Shown here: one piece after another, positions 39,703 through 48,723 of the stretch | Layout: the number at the start of each line of letters is the position of its first letter | Position numbering within the stretch: the first letter of the stretch is position 1 | NCBI RefSeq assembly: GCF_040276065.1 | Contig: NZ_JBELOI010000007.1 | Coordinates: 1-64,000, forward strand | DNA from: Castellaniella sp040276065 | Lineage (GTDB): Bacteria > Pseudomonadota > Gammaproteobacteria > Burkholderiales > Burkholderiaceae_B | Reading direction: 5' to 3' | DNA: 64,000 nucleotides | The notes under the pieces: generated by a model | Database searches by the model: none | Seen by the model: the letters and a program-made list of their open reading frames with translations, nothing else | Told to the model about the DNA's origin: nothing | Program-made: the position numbers and the translations under genes

Positions 39703-40707
39703 ATGTCTTCACAAGGTTTTCTCAAGCCGCGCAACATTGCCGTCGAGGCGTTGGGCCCCAATCACGCCAAGGTCGTCATGGAGCCCTTCGAGCGCGGCTA
39801 CGGCCATACGCTGGGCAATGCCCTGCGCCGCATCCTGCTGTCCTCGATGACGGGCTATGCGCCCACCGAGGTGCAGATCACGGGAGTGGTGCACGAGTAC
39901 TCCACGATCGCCGGCGTGCGCGAGGACGTGGTCGACATCCTGCTGAACCTCAAAGGCGTGGTGTTCAAGCTGCACAACCGCGACGAAGTCACCCTGCAAC
40001 TGAACAAGCGCGGCCCCGGCCCCGTGCGCGCCAGCGACATCGAGCTGCCGCATGACGTCGAGGTCGTCAATCCGGACCATCTCATCGCCACGCTGACCGA
40101 CGACGGCAAGCTCGAAATGCAGATCAAGGTCGAACAGGGCCGCGGCTATGTGCCCGGCAACGTCCGTGCCTTGGTCGACGACCGGTCCGCCACCATCGGC
40201 CAGATCGTGCTTGATGCCTCCTTCAGCCCGGTGCGCCGCGTCAGCTACGCGGTCGAGAACGCCCGCGTCGAGCAGCGCACCGACCTGGACAAGCTGGTCC
40301 TGGACGTCCAGACCAACGGCGTGATCTCGCCCGAGGAAGCCGTGCGCCAGTCGGCACGCATCCTGATGGACCAGATTTCCGTATTCGTCTCCTTGGCTGA
40401 CAAGGACGCCGGTCAGGCATCCATGGGTGTTGGTCTGGGCCAGAGCGGCGGCGGTGCGCAGATCGATCCGGTGCTGCTGCGTCCGGTCGACGATCTCGAA
40501 CTGACCGTGCGCTCGGCCAACTGCCTCAAGGCCGAGAACATCTACTACATTGGCGACCTGATCCAGCGCAGCGAGAACGAGCTGCTGAAGACGCCCAACC
40601 TGGGCCGCAAGTCGCTCAACGAGATCAAGGAAGTCCTGGCCGCGCGCGGCTTGACCCTGGGCATGAAGCTCGAGAACTGGCCGCCCGTCGGCCTCGAGCG
40701 CCCCTGA
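39703..40707 (+). CDS. rpoA: DNA-directed RNA polymerase subunit alpha
   Basis: The 334-aa protein has the N-terminal assembly domain (KVVMEPFERGYGHTLGNALRR, LLSSMTGYAPTEV) and the C-terminal domain (LELTVRSANCLKAENIYYIG, TPNLGRKSLNEIKEVLAARG) that binds UP elements and activators. Its length matches other betaproteobacteria. AAGGGAACACAT precedes the ATG. It is followed 124 bp later by rplQ. Confidence 0.99.
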   Translation: MSSQGFLKPRNIAVEALGPNHAKVVMEPFERGYGHTLGNALRRILLSSMTGYAPTEVQITGVVHEYSTIAGVREDVVDILLNLKGVVFKLHNRDEVTLQLNKRGPGPVRASDIELPHDVEVVNPDHLIATLTDDGKLEMQIKVEQGRGYVPGNVRALVDDRSATIGQIVLDASFSPVRRVSYAVENARVEQRTDLDKLVLDVQTNGVISPEEAVRQSARILMDQISVFVSLADKDAGQASMGVGLGQSGGGAQIDPVLLRPVDDLELTVRSANCLKAENIYYIGDLIQRSENELLKTPNLGRKSLNEIKEVLAARGLTLGMKLENWPPVGLERP

Positions 40708-40831
40708 TCCGATGATGCCCCGGCGCGGTCTTCGGGCAACGCCGGGAAACACCCTCCCGGACCGCGGCATCGCCGATAGAAGATCCGGATAACGCGGGAT
40801 ATCCCGCCCATAGATTCATAAGGAAACTGAA

Positions 40832-41218
40832 ATGCGCCATCGTAGCGGCCTACGCAAGCTCAACCGTACCAGCAGCCACCGCCTCGCCATGTTCCGCAAC
40901 ATGGCCGTGTCCCTGCTGACCCACGAAGCCATCAAGACCACGCTGCCCAAGGCCAAGGAACTGCGCCGGGTGGTCGAACCCCTGATCACCCTGGGCAAGA
41001 ACCCGACCCTGGCCAATCGTCGCCTGGCCTTTGCCCGCCTGCGCGACCGCGATGCCGTGACCAAGCTTTTCAGCGAGATCGGCCCGCGCTACCAGGCCCG
41101 CAACGGTGGCTACACCCGCGTGCTCAAGATGGGTTTCCGCCAAGGCGACAATGCTCCGATGGCCTATATGGAGCTGGTTGATCGTCCCGAGGTCGAGGCG
41201 CCCGCGGCGGCTGAATAA
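40832..41218 (+). CDS. rplQ: 50S ribosomal protein L17
   Basis: The 128-aa protein starts MRHRSGLRKLNRTSSHR and has FRNMAVSLLTHEAIKTTLPKAKELR (in part) and RNGGYTRVLKMGFRQGDNAPMA. L17 binds near the tunnel exit. AAGGAAACTGAA precedes the ATG. A strong terminator 55 bp after its stop closes the ribosomal block. Confidence 0.99.
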   Translation: MRHRSGLRKLNRTSSHRLAMFRNMAVSLLTHEAIKTTLPKAKELRRVVEPLITLGKNPTLANRRLAFARLRDRDAVTKLFSEIGPRYQARNGGYTRVLKMGFRQGDNAPMAYMELVDRPEVEAPAAAE

Positions 41219-41273
41219 TACCGTTCCGGCCCGTGGCTTTGCCGTCGTGGGCCAAGGACTCGGGGTTGAAAAG

Positions 41274-41313
41274 CACCCTGGCGCCGGACCTGGTTCCGCG
41301 CCAGGGTGTTTTT
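41274..41313 (+). terminator. Intrinsic terminator after rplQ
   Basis: CACCCTGGCGC and GCGCCAGGGTG form a perfect 11-bp stem with a 13-nt loop, followed by TTTTT. It ends the rplN-rplQ transcription unit. Confidence 0.92.
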
Positions 41314-41403
41314 CATGGGCGCCGTGCGCGGCCGCCAGGCGGCCACACTCGGGTTTTCCCTCGCTCTAGTACAATAATCGTCAGATTGACAAGGGCTTGC
41401 GGT

Positions 41404-41793
41404 ATGACGGACGATCGACACGGCGCACCGGATGCGGCGGAAAAGGCGGACTTGCGCACCCAGGGCGGCGGCGCGGCGGATACGGTGGTGGTGCTGAGCA
41501 CTGCACCGGATGTCCTGCTGGCCAAGCGCATCGCGCACATCCTCGTTGAGGAGTCGCTGGCCGCCTGCGTGCATGTGGGTGCGCCCGGGGTGTCGATGTA
41601 TCTCTGGCAGGGCAAGCTCGAGGGAGGCGAGGAAATCCCCCTGACCCTCAAGACCACGGCCGCGCGTCTGACCGCCCTGCATGATCGCCTGCGTGCGCTG
41701 CATCCCTACGAGGTACCCGAATTTCTAGTGCTGGACGTGCGTGCGGGCGCCGCGGATTATCTCGACTGGGTGGCCGGGATGACGATGCAATGA
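41404..41793 (+). CDS. cutA: Divalent-cation tolerance protein CutA
   Basis: The 129-aa product contains TAPDVLLAKRIAHILVEESLAACVHV, the W-containing YLWQGKLEGGEEIPLTLKTT strand region (in pieces) and HPYEVPEFLVLDV, the trimeric ferredoxin-like fold of CutA1, linked to copper tolerance. About 20 N-terminal residues precede the core. ATG 41404 is selected as the first ATG in frame after the rplQ terminator. Its stop overlaps the dsbD start (ATGA), as is common for cutA-dsbD pairs. Confidence 0.93.
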   Translation: MTDDRHGAPDAAEKADLRTQGGGAADTVVVLSTAPDVLLAKRIAHILVEESLAACVHVGAPGVSMYLWQGKLEGGEEIPLTLKTTAARLTALHDRLRALHPYEVPEFLVLDVRAGAADYLDWVAGMTMQ

Positions 41794-43826
41794 GGGCAAT
41801 GCCGAACTCGAACCTCTCGCGTGCCTCCTGGACGGTGGGTGGCGGGCGCCGGATGCGCGCCTGGCGGCGTGCCTCGACGCTGCTGGCGGCGCTGCTGCTG
41901 GGCCTGTTGACGTTGCTCTCGGGTGGCCGTGCGCAGGCCGAGCCCGAATTTCTGGACCCGGCCGTTGCCTTCATGCCCTCGGCCGCGATGCACGATCCCC
42001 TCACCCTGGACGTGCATTACCGAGTTGCGCCCGCCTATTACATGTACCGCGAGCGCTTCGAGGTGCGCATCCAGGCCGCCGACGGCCGCTTGTTGATGTT
42101 CATGCCCTCGACGCTGACTGTGCCCGAGGACGTTGCGGCCGCCGGCACGCCGGCTTGGTCGGCGGGCCCACAGTTGCCTCGCGGCACCGTCAAGTACGAT
42201 CCCACCTTCGATCGCGACATGGAGGTCTACCATGAGGGGGTGACCCTGCGGCTGCCCTTGCAGGCGGGTGCGGGCGCTCCATTGTCGGTCGAGATCACCG
42301 GACAGGGCTGCGCGGATGCCGGCCTGTGCTACCCACCCATGACTCAGAGCCTCGTTCTACAAGCGGCGGCTGGCGGATATCGCGTGGTGGGCGAGCGGGT
42401 GGTGGACCAGGTGCCGCCGCCGCGTGACGAGGGCGTGGCGAGCCTGGAAAGAGGCGCCGGTTCCACCGCCATCTCCGGCCGGGCGTCGGGCAGCGTGTTC
42501 GATCTGGGCGACACCGGCATGGCGGCCTGGCTCGCGCAGGCGGGCTTGGGCAGCATCCTGCTGTTCAGCCTGCTGTTTGGCGCCCTGCTGTCCTTCACCC
42601 CCTGCGTGCTGCCCATGGTGCCGATCCTGTTGGCCATGATCGCGGGTGCGGGCGAGGCGCCTTCGCGCCTGCGCGGCCTCGGACTGGCGGCCTGCTACGT
42701 TCTGGGCATGTCGCTGGTCTATACGGCGCTGGGCGTCGCGGCGGGCCTGCTGGGCGCCGGCCTGGCCGCCTGGCTGCAATCCCCCTGGGTACTGGGCACC
42801 TTCGCCGTGCTGCTCGCGCTGTTCGGGCTGGCGATGCTCGATGTCTTTACCCTGCAGGCGCCCGTCGGCCTGCAGTCGGCGCTGCAGGCGCGGGCGGCGC
42901 GCGTGCCGGGCGGTCATGCGGGTGGCGTGTTCCTCACGGGCATGGTCTCGGCCCTGATCGTCGGCCCCTGTGTTGCCGCCCCGTTGGCCGGCATCCTCTT
43001 GTTCATTTCCCAGACCGGCGACGTGGTGGTGGGCGGCGCGTCCCTGTTCGCCATGGCATGGGGCGAGGGGCTGCTGCTGCTGGCGGTGGGAGCGGGCGCG
43101 GGGGCGATGCTCCCGCGGGCGGGCACCTGGATGGCCCAGGTCAAGGCGGCCTTTGGCGTGCTGCTGCTGGCGACGGCCTGGTGGATGGCGCGGCCCCTGG
43201 TGCCCGGGGCGCTGTATATGGCCGGCTGGGCCCTGCTGGCCCTGTGGGCGGCTATGATGCTGTGGCGCGTGGGCCGGGGCGACGGCATGGGCCTGCGCCT
43301 CGCCGTCCGCGCCCTGGGGGCCCTGTTGGCCTTGTGGGCTGCCGCCCAGTTCGTGGGCCTGCTGGCTGGTGGGCGGGATATGCTGCGGCCTCTGGCGCCT
43401 TTCGCGGGGCAGGGTTTGGCTATCGGGGGCGCCGCGGTCGACCTCGAGGCCGTGCGTGCGCGTTTCACTCGCGTGGCATCGGCTGCCGATCTGGACGCCC
43501 GCCTGGCGGTGGTCGACCGGCCGGTGATGTTGGATTTCTATGCCGACTGGTGCGTGTCCTGCATCGAGATGGAGAAATTCACCTTCAGCGATCCCGAGGT
43601 CGCGCGCCGCATGTCCGGCATGCTGTTGCTGCAGGCCGACGTGACCCGCATGACGGCGCAGGACCGCGAGCTGCTGGCGCGTTTCGACCTGTTCGGACCG
43701 CCGGGGATTATTTTCTTTGATGCGCACGGCAATGTGCTGCCGGACGCCCGGGTGATTGGCTTCAAGAAAGCAGCCGATTTCGGCACCGTGCTGGATCGCG
43801 TGCTGGTGATAGCATCTGTTCGCTGA
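41790..43826 (+). CDS. dsbD: Thiol:disulfide interchange protein DsbD
   Basis: The 678-aa protein carries electrons from cytoplasmic thioredoxin to the periplasm. It has a signal sequence (to about residue 50), an N-terminal alpha domain with Cys in GCADAGLCY (about 174 and 180), an eight-helix membrane domain with SFTPCVLPM (about 271) and GPCVAAPL (about 393), and a C-terminal thioredoxin domain with WCVSC (about 587-590). All six redox cysteines are present. It overlaps cutA by 4 bp and converges on the Rpn-like gene 3 bp away. Confidence 0.95.
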   Translation: MRAMPNSNLSRASWTVGGGRRMRAWRRASTLLAALLLGLLTLLSGGRAQAEPEFLDPAVAFMPSAAMHDPLTLDVHYRVAPAYYMYRERFEVRIQAADGRLLMFMPSTLTVPEDVAAAGTPAWSAGPQLPRGTVKYDPTFDRDMEVYHEGVTLRLPLQAGAGAPLSVEITGQGCADAGLCYPPMTQSLVLQAAAGGYRVVGERVVDQVPPPRDEGVASLERGAGSTAISGRASGSVFDLGDTGMAAWLAQAGLGSILLFSLLFGALLSFTPCVLPMVPILLAMIAGAGEAPSRLRGLGLAACYVLGMSLVYTALGVAAGLLGAGLAAWLQSPWVLGTFAVLLALFGLAMLDVFTLQAPVGLQSALQARAARVPGGHAGGVFLTGMVSALIVGPCVAAPLAGILLFISQTGDVVVGGASLFAMAWGEGLLLLAVGAGAGAMLPRAGTWMAQVKAAFGVLLLATAWWMARPLVPGALYMAGWALLALWAAMMLWRVGRGDGMGLRLAVRALGALLALWAAAQFVGLLAGGRDMLRPLAPFAGQGLAIGGAAVDLEAVRARFTRVASAADLDARLAVVDRPVMLDFYADWCVSCIEMEKFTFSDPEVARRMSGMLLLQADVTRMTAQDRELLARFDLFGPPGIIFFDAHGNVLPDARVIGFKKAADFGTVLDRVLVIASVR

Positions 43827-43828
43827 GA

Positions 43829-44911
43829 TTAGGCGCCGAACACCTCGTCCAGAGTCGTGGCGTCTACGAAGTTCAGCGACCAGGTCTCGAGTTGTTCGGC
43901 AGTCGCCGCGCGGACGCGTTCGGTCGCAGTATCGGGGATGGCGCCGAACCGGCGGGCCAATAGCCGCAGCAGCAGTTCGGCCTGCCCTTCAACGCGTCCC
44001 CGCCGCAAACCAACCCGCTCAGGTGTCGTGATGTATGTCATTGCATGCTCCTGTTCCAGGGCTTCCAATGCCCGCATATAGTCTGGTTCCAGCGCCTCGG
44101 GCAGGGCGATCATCCAGTCGACCAGCCGGGCCAGGGCGTCGATGTCGCCGCGGGCGTATCCGTAGCCGGCCAGGCGGCGCATGAGGTCGACCTTGGGGTC
44201 AAGCCTTGCCGCCTTGCGGCGAAACCGCAGGGCGGTCAACTGCGCCATGACGACCACGGCAAACGGATTGGAGGGTGCCAGGGCCTCGAGGGCGTCCCAG
44301 CGGTCCAGCCATTGTGCCATGTGCACCACTGGAAAGGTGAACCGCACCCCCTGGCCGAGGAACTCGTCGTGGTGAACCAGGTGTGAATCGCCGCCGCGGC
44401 TGGCGGTGAGGATGCCCAGGCTGTAGAGGGCGTGATTGCCGGATCCGCCGTAGCGGTCCTCGAGGCGGTAGCGATACTGATACATGCGCCGGGCAAAGAG
44501 GCGCCTGGACTTGGGGCCGCTGGTGCCGCCCTGGACCTCGACGTGGATCAGCAGCCTGGCGAACCGGCCATCGCGGCAACGCACGAGGATGAGCTTGTCG
44601 GTGTAGAGGCGGCCGGGGCTGAGGGGGCCGGGAAGCGCTCGGAGGCGGCCCTGGTCGGGTGCCGGGTCCTGTCCGTCGGGCGACCCGGGCGCAAGCCGCC
44701 GAGGCCCGGCGAGGGCCTGTAATTCTTTATCCAGGAATTCGGGCGGGCGGGCCCAGTCGATGCTGGCATGCAGCGTCGGGGCGAACAGGGCCAGGCACTG
44801 GGGCAGGAAGACCTCGAGCGCCTCTTTCCAGGGGCTGTCGTGATCGTCGGCCCTGCCGGCGGTATCGTGGCCCATGGGGGCGCCCTCGCATGAATGGGGA
44901 GTGCCCATCAT
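43829..44911 (-). CDS. Rpn/YhgA-like nuclease-fold protein with DUF4351
   Basis: The 360-aa protein has a PD-(D/E)XK-like core (YTDKLILV ... LIHVEVQGG), typical of the Rpn family of recombination-promoting nucleases once called putative transposases. The C-terminal DUF4351 is seen as LLLRLLARRFGAIPD, RVRAATAEQLETW and ATTLDEVFG. Such genes are often present in variable copy numbers and differ between strains. Start 44911 (ATG ATG) is the longest; ATG 44875 behind GAGGG is the alternative. It sits alone between dsbD and tatC, unrelated to either. Confidence 0.82.
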   Translation of the reverse strand: MMGTPHSCEGAPMGHDTAGRADDHDSPWKEALEVFLPQCLALFAPTLHASIDWARPPEFLDKELQALAGPRRLAPGSPDGQDPAPDQGRLRALPGPLSPGRLYTDKLILVRCRDGRFARLLIHVEVQGGTSGPKSRRLFARRMYQYRYRLEDRYGGSGNHALYSLGILTASRGGDSHLVHHDEFLGQGVRFTFPVVHMAQWLDRWDALEALAPSNPFAVVVMAQLTALRFRRKAARLDPKVDLMRRLAGYGYARGDIDALARLVDWMIALPEALEPDYMRALEALEQEHAMTYITTPERVGLRRGRVEGQAELLLRLLARRFGAIPDTATERVRAATAEQLETWSLNFVDATTLDEVFGA

Positions 44912-45019
44912 GGCCGAGGACGCTATTCAAAAGGCGCCGAAACGGATCCAATGATCACTGTGGGAAATACGCCAGGTGGTCGTGGTGCCGTTGCTGGTTT
45001 GCGGGTATTGTGTGGTGCG

Positions 45020-45835
45020 TCAGGAATCCGCCGGATCGTCCGTCACCCGGGCCGGCACGTCCTCTGGGGATTCGGTGGCGTCTTGCGTCTGCGCGGCTTT
45101 CTTGCGCTCGAGCGCGGCAGCCACCAGGACGCCCACCTCATAGAGCAGGCACAAGGGCGCGGCGAGCAGGACCTGGCTGAGGACGTCCGGCGGCGTGACC
45201 ACCGCCGCGACCACGAAGGCGCCGACAATGACATAGCCCCGGATCTCGCGCAGCTTGCGGACGGTGACGACCCCGGTCTTGACCAGCAGGATCACCGCGA
45301 TCGGGACCTCGAAAGTGACACCGAAGGCGATGAACATCGTCAGCACGAAACCGACGTAGGCCTCGATGTCGGGGGCTGGAGTGATCGACTGCGGCGCGAA
45401 ATTCGCGATGAAGCTGAACACCGTGTGGAACACCACGAAATAACAGAAGGCCATGCCCAGCAGGAACAGCAGCGTGCTGGACAGGATCAGCGGCAGGGCC
45501 AGGCGCTGCTCGTGGCGGTACAGGCCCGGGGCGACGAAGGCCCAGGCCTGGTACAGGACCACGGGCAGGGCGAGCACGAAGGCCGCCAGCAGCGTGACCT
45601 TGATCGGCACCATGAAGGGTGTGATCACGCCGGTGGCGATCATCCGTGTGCCCTGCGGCAGGGACGCCAGCATGGGCTGGGCCAGCACGTCGTAGATCGC
45701 CGAGGGACCGGGAAAGATGAACAGCACGACGAACACGCCCAGCACCGCCATGACGGCGCGCAGCAGGCGTGTGCGCAACTCGACCAGATGCGAGATGAAA
45801 GTGTCCTGGGAAGATTCGTCGCTGGCGTCGCTCAT
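45020..45835 (-). CDS. tatC: Sec-independent protein translocase TatC
   Basis: The 271-aa membrane protein has six hydrophobic helices and the TatC features FISHLVELRTRLLRAV at the N-terminus and FEVPIAVILLVKTGVV. It forms the twin-arginine signal receptor with TatB. Its start overlaps the tatB stop (ATGA at 45832-45835). The C-terminal tail (ALERKKAAQTQDATESPEDV) is polar and slightly longer than in E. coli. Confidence 0.97.
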   Translation of the reverse strand: MSDASDESSQDTFISHLVELRTRLLRAVMAVLGVFVVLFIFPGPSAIYDVLAQPMLASLPQGTRMIATGVITPFMVPIKVTLLAAFVLALPVVLYQAWAFVAPGLYRHEQRLALPLILSSTLLFLLGMAFCYFVVFHTVFSFIANFAPQSITPAPDIEAYVGFVLTMFIAFGVTFEVPIAVILLVKTGVVTVRKLREIRGYVIVGAFVVAAVVTPPDVLSQVLLAAPLCLLYEVGVLVAAALERKKAAQTQDATESPEDVPARVTDDPADS

Positions 45836-46284
45836 GCCTGTTTTTCACTGCTGGGGACCGTGTGGGTGGCGGTCTGTGGCGCCGCCGGCGCCTCGGGCGC
45901 CGGGAGGGGGGTGGCCGCCGCATCCGCCGGCGCGTCGCCGGACGCGGCCGGCGGCGGCGCGGGTGCGAGCGCCTCGCGGGCCTCGTCCAGGGCCTGGCGC
46001 AGGTGGTCCGTGGGCTCGGTGACGGCGGCCTTGAGATCGCTCACCGAGCTCTGCATCGACGATTCCACCGAGCGTGCGGCATCCTGCATCTGGTTCTTGA
46101 TATCGCCGATTTCCTTGAGATCGATCTCGCGTTCGATGTCGGACTTGACCTCGTTGACGTAGCGCTGGGCCCGGCCCAGCAGGTGGCCGACCGTGCGCGC
46201 GACCTTGGGCAGGCGTTCGGGACCGATCACGATCAGCGCAATCACGCCGATCAGCATCAGCTCGCTGAAACTGACATCGAACAT
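45832..46284 (-). CDS. tatB: Sec-independent protein translocase TatB
   Basis: The 150-aa protein starts MFDVSFSELMLIGVIALIVI, a short membrane helix followed by the GPERLP hinge and an amphipathic helix (KVARTVGHLLGRAQRYVNEV). The tail is long, acidic, and then Ala/Pro-rich. TatB partners TatC in substrate recognition. It lies 24 bp after tatA and overlaps tatC. Confidence 0.95.
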   Translation of the reverse strand: MFDVSFSELMLIGVIALIVIGPERLPKVARTVGHLLGRAQRYVNEVKSDIEREIDLKEIGDIKNQMQDAARSVESSMQSSVSDLKAAVTEPTDHLRQALDEAREALAPAPPPAASGDAPADAAATPLPAPEAPAAPQTATHTVPSSEKQA

Positions 46285-46308
46285 GGTGGATCCGGACGAT
46301 GGACGCTT

Positions 46309-46533
46309 TTAGGCGTCCGTCTTTTCCTTGGCCTGCACGTCGATCGTGGAGGAATCCTGGACCTGCTGGGTGACCGAGGGCTTGGCCTCGTCCTTGGCTT
46401 CGTTCATGCCTTTCTTGAAGCCCTTGACCGCGCCGCCGAGGTCCTCGCCGATATTGCGCAGCTTTTTGGTGCCGAATATCAGCGCCACGATCACCAGAAC
46501 GATCAGCCAGTGCCAAATGCTGAAACTACCCAT
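46309..46533 (-). CDS. tatA: Sec-independent protein translocase TatA
   Basis: The 74-aa protein has one N-terminal membrane helix (WHWLIVLVIVALIFG), the FGTKKLR hinge and the amphipathic helix NIGEDLGGAVKGFKKGM that lets TatA assemble into the translocation pore. It is the first gene of tatABC and lies 8 bp downstream of hinT, so hinT-tatABC may be one transcript, continuing from the his genes upstream. Confidence 0.96.
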   Translation of the reverse strand: MGSFSIWHWLIVLVIVALIFGTKKLRNIGEDLGGAVKGFKKGMNEAKDEAKPSVTQQVQDSSTIDVQAKEKTDA

Positions 46534-46541
46534 GATTGCTC

Positions 46542-46910
46542 CTAGGCGGCTGGTGCCGCGCGTTTGTCCCAGGGGCGCGCGCCCCCGAGGATGTGGAAAT
46601 GCAGGTGGGCGATTTCCTGCCCACCCTCGATACCAGTGTTGGCCACCAGCCGGAAACCGCCTTCGGGACCGGGATTGCAGCCGTTATCGTAGGCGATTCG
46701 TGGGGCGAGGCGCATCATGCGGCCCAGCCAGTCGACGTCCCCCGCCTGGACCGCCGCGAGCGATTCGATGTGATGCTTGGGCACCAGCAGCAAGTGCACC
46801 GGCGCGGCCGGGTTGATGTCCTTGAAGGCCATGAACTCGTCGTCCTCGTAGACGATGGACGATGGAATCTGATGCTGGGTGATCTTGCAAAACAGGCAGT
46901 CGTGACTCAT
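46542..46910 (-). CDS. hinT: Histidine triad (HIT) family nucleotide hydrolase
   Basis: The 122-aa protein starts MSHDCLFCKITQHQIPSSIV and ends with the histidine triad HLHFHILGG, which hydrolyses purine phosphoramidates. The family length is normal. The ATG at 46910 is chosen from the family start; the frame is open far upstream but has no matching sequence. It lies between hisE and tatA, an order seen in many Burkholderiales. Confidence 0.94.
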   Translation of the reverse strand: MSHDCLFCKITQHQIPSSIVYEDDEFMAFKDINPAAPVHLLLVPKHHIESLAAVQAGDVDWLGRMMRLAPRIAYDNGCNPGPEGGFRLVANTGIEGGQEIAHLHFHILGGARPWDKRAAPAA

Positions 46911-47088
46911 AGGGACTCGAACGAATATCGGAGGGCCTGATGGACCCGTACAACACACTATGTTGCCACATTTCATGGCCTCGCTGTGGCGTGCGGCCCT
47001 GTTTTTGGCCCGTGTCGGGGTATGCCCCGATGGGGCGCGGGGGGCTGCCGGGCCTGTCCGATGCGCGGCGCGGGCCGGTCGGGGCGCG

Positions 47089-47439
47089 CTAGGTGGGTTT
47101 TCTCGAGGCCTTTTCCTCGAGGCCGGACAGGCCCTCGCGGCGGGCCAGCTCGCCCAGCACGGCCTCGGGACGCAGCCCGTGGTAGGTGAGCGCGACGAGG
47201 CAGTGATACCAGAGATCGGCGGTTTCGGACACGATCCGTTCGGGGACGCCGTCCTTGGAGGCCATGACGAGTTCAGTGGCCTCCTCGCCGATTTTTTTGA
47301 GGAAGGCATCCGGCCCCTTGGCCAGCAGCCGGGCTGTGTACGAGGTGGCTGGGTCGCCGCCCCGGGCGGGCAGGCGGGCGGCCAGGGTGTCGGCCAGGCG
47401 GGCCAGCACGTCCTCGGTAGAGTCCTTGGAATGGGTCAT
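47089..47439 (-). CDS. hisE: Phosphoribosyl-ATP diphosphatase
   Basis: The 116-aa enzyme hydrolyses phosphoribosyl-ATP to phosphoribosyl-AMP in histidine synthesis. It has the MazG-like core DAFLKKIGEEATELVMASKD and SETADLWYHCLVALTYHGL. ATG 47439 matches the family start. It is 19 bp downstream of hisI, and is separate from it here, as usual in this order, rather than fused as in E. coli. Confidence 0.95.
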   Translation of the reverse strand: MTHSKDSTEDVLARLADTLAARLPARGGDPATSYTARLLAKGPDAFLKKIGEEATELVMASKDGVPERIVSETADLWYHCLVALTYHGLRPEAVLGELARREGLSGLEEKASRKPT

Positions 47440-47458
47440 GCGTGTGTACCGATTGGAT

Positions 47459-47908
47459 TCAGGTGGCGTCGGGTTTGCCGTAGATCTCGTCCGGGTCCTT
47501 GAGGACCGGGTCCTCGACGACCCAGGCGGACTCCGGGGCCGTGGTGTCGAGGCGGCGGTAGAAGCAGCGCTCGCGGCCCGTGTGGCATGCGATGCCGCCG
47601 TGCTGGGTGACGCGCAGCAGGATGACATCGCCATCGCAGTCCAAGCGCATGTCGTGGACCGTCTGGATGTGGCCCGAGTCCTCGCCCTTGCGCCACAGGC
47701 GCCGGCGCGAGCGCGAGAAATAGACGGCCCGTCCGCTGCGGGCGGTCTCGGCGACCGCCTCGGCGTTCATCCAGGCCATCATCAACACCTTGCCGGTGTG
47801 TGCGTCCTGCGCGATCGCGGGGATCAGGCCGTCGCGGTCGAAGGCGAGCGCATCGAGCCACGCGGGGGTGCGCATGGGGTTTGCCTCGGGGGGCGCGGCG
47901 TGGTTCAC
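47459..47908 (-). CDS. hisI: Phosphoribosyl-AMP cyclohydrolase
   Basis: The 149-aa enzyme opens the purine ring of phosphoribosyl-AMP. It has GLIPAIAQDAHTGKVLMMAWMN, SRSRRRLWRKGEDSGHIQ and the metal-binding LDCDGD plus CHTGRERCFYR. The start overlaps the hisF stop by 4 bp (ATGA), so translation is probably coupled. An in-frame ATG 11 codons later (MRTPAWLD) is a shorter alternative. Confidence 0.95.
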   Translation of the reverse strand: MNHAAPPEANPMRTPAWLDALAFDRDGLIPAIAQDAHTGKVLMMAWMNAEAVAETARSGRAVYFSRSRRRLWRKGEDSGHIQTVHDMRLDCDGDVILLRVTQHGGIACHTGRERCFYRRLDTTAPESAWVVEDPVLKDPDEIYGKPDAT

Positions 47909-48723
47909 GTGCGGACCTTGATGCCTTGCGCGGCCATGAAGGCCTTGGCCTCGGCCAGGGTGTGCTGGCCGAAATGGAAGATGCTGGCGGCCAGCACCGC
48001 GCTGGCGTGGCCGATCTTGACGCCGTCGACCAGGTGCTGCAGGGTGCCCACGCCGCCCGAGGCGATCACCGGAATGGGGACCGCATCAGCGACGGCGCGT
48101 GTCAATTCCAGGTCGAAGCCGGACTTGGTGCCGTCGCGGTCCATGCTGGTCAGCAGCAGTTCACCGGCGCCGTAGCCGGCCATGCGTTGCGCCCACTCGA
48201 TGGCGTCCAGGCCCGTGGCCTTGCGGCCGCCATGGGTGTAGATCTCCCAGCGCGGCGCCTCGCCAGGGTTCGAGACGCGGCGGGCATCCAGGGCCACCAC
48301 GATGCATTGTGAGCCATGGTGGCGGGCGGCCTCGCCCACCAGCTCGGGGCGGGCCACCGCGGCGCTGTTGATGGAGACCTTGTCGGCACCCGCGTCGAGC
48401 AGGCGTTGCACGTCGGAGACCTCGCGCACGCCGCCGCCCACGGTCAGGGGGATGAAGACCTGGCGCGCCACCGCCTCGATGATCGGCAGGATCAGGTCGC
48501 GCGCGTCGCTGGTGGCGGTAATGTCCAGAAAGGTGAGCTCGTCGGCGCCCTGCTCATCGTAGCGGCGGGCGATCTCGACCGGGTCGCCGGCATCGGCCAG
48601 ATTGACGAAGTTCACGCCCTTGACCACCCGACCGGCATTGACGTCCAGGCAGGGGATGATCCGGCAGGCGAGCTCGGTGTCGTGGTCGGCACCCGGCGGC
48701 GTGCGCGGTGTGTCGCTCGTCAT
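47905..48723 (-). CDS. hisF: Imidazole glycerol phosphate synthase subunit HisF
   Basis: The 272-aa TIM-barrel subunit has the catalytic Asp in CRIIPCLDVNAGRVVKG and the second in TSMDRDGTKSGFD, with phosphate-binding loops VGGGV and ASGGVG. It forms the cyclase half of the HisFH complex. ATG 48723 overlaps the hisA stop (ATGA at 48720-48723). About 18 residues precede the conserved core, slightly more than usual. Confidence 0.97.
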   Translation of the reverse strand: MTSDTPRTPPGADHDTELACRIIPCLDVNAGRVVKGVNFVNLADAGDPVEIARRYDEQGADELTFLDITATSDARDLILPIIEAVARQVFIPLTVGGGVREVSDVQRLLDAGADKVSINSAAVARPELVGEAARHHGSQCIVVALDARRVSNPGEAPRWEIYTHGGRKATGLDAIEWAQRMAGYGAGELLLTSMDRDGTKSGFDLELTRAVADAVPIPVIASGGVGTLQHLVDGVKIGHASAVLAASIFHFGQHTLAEAKAFMAAQGIKVRT

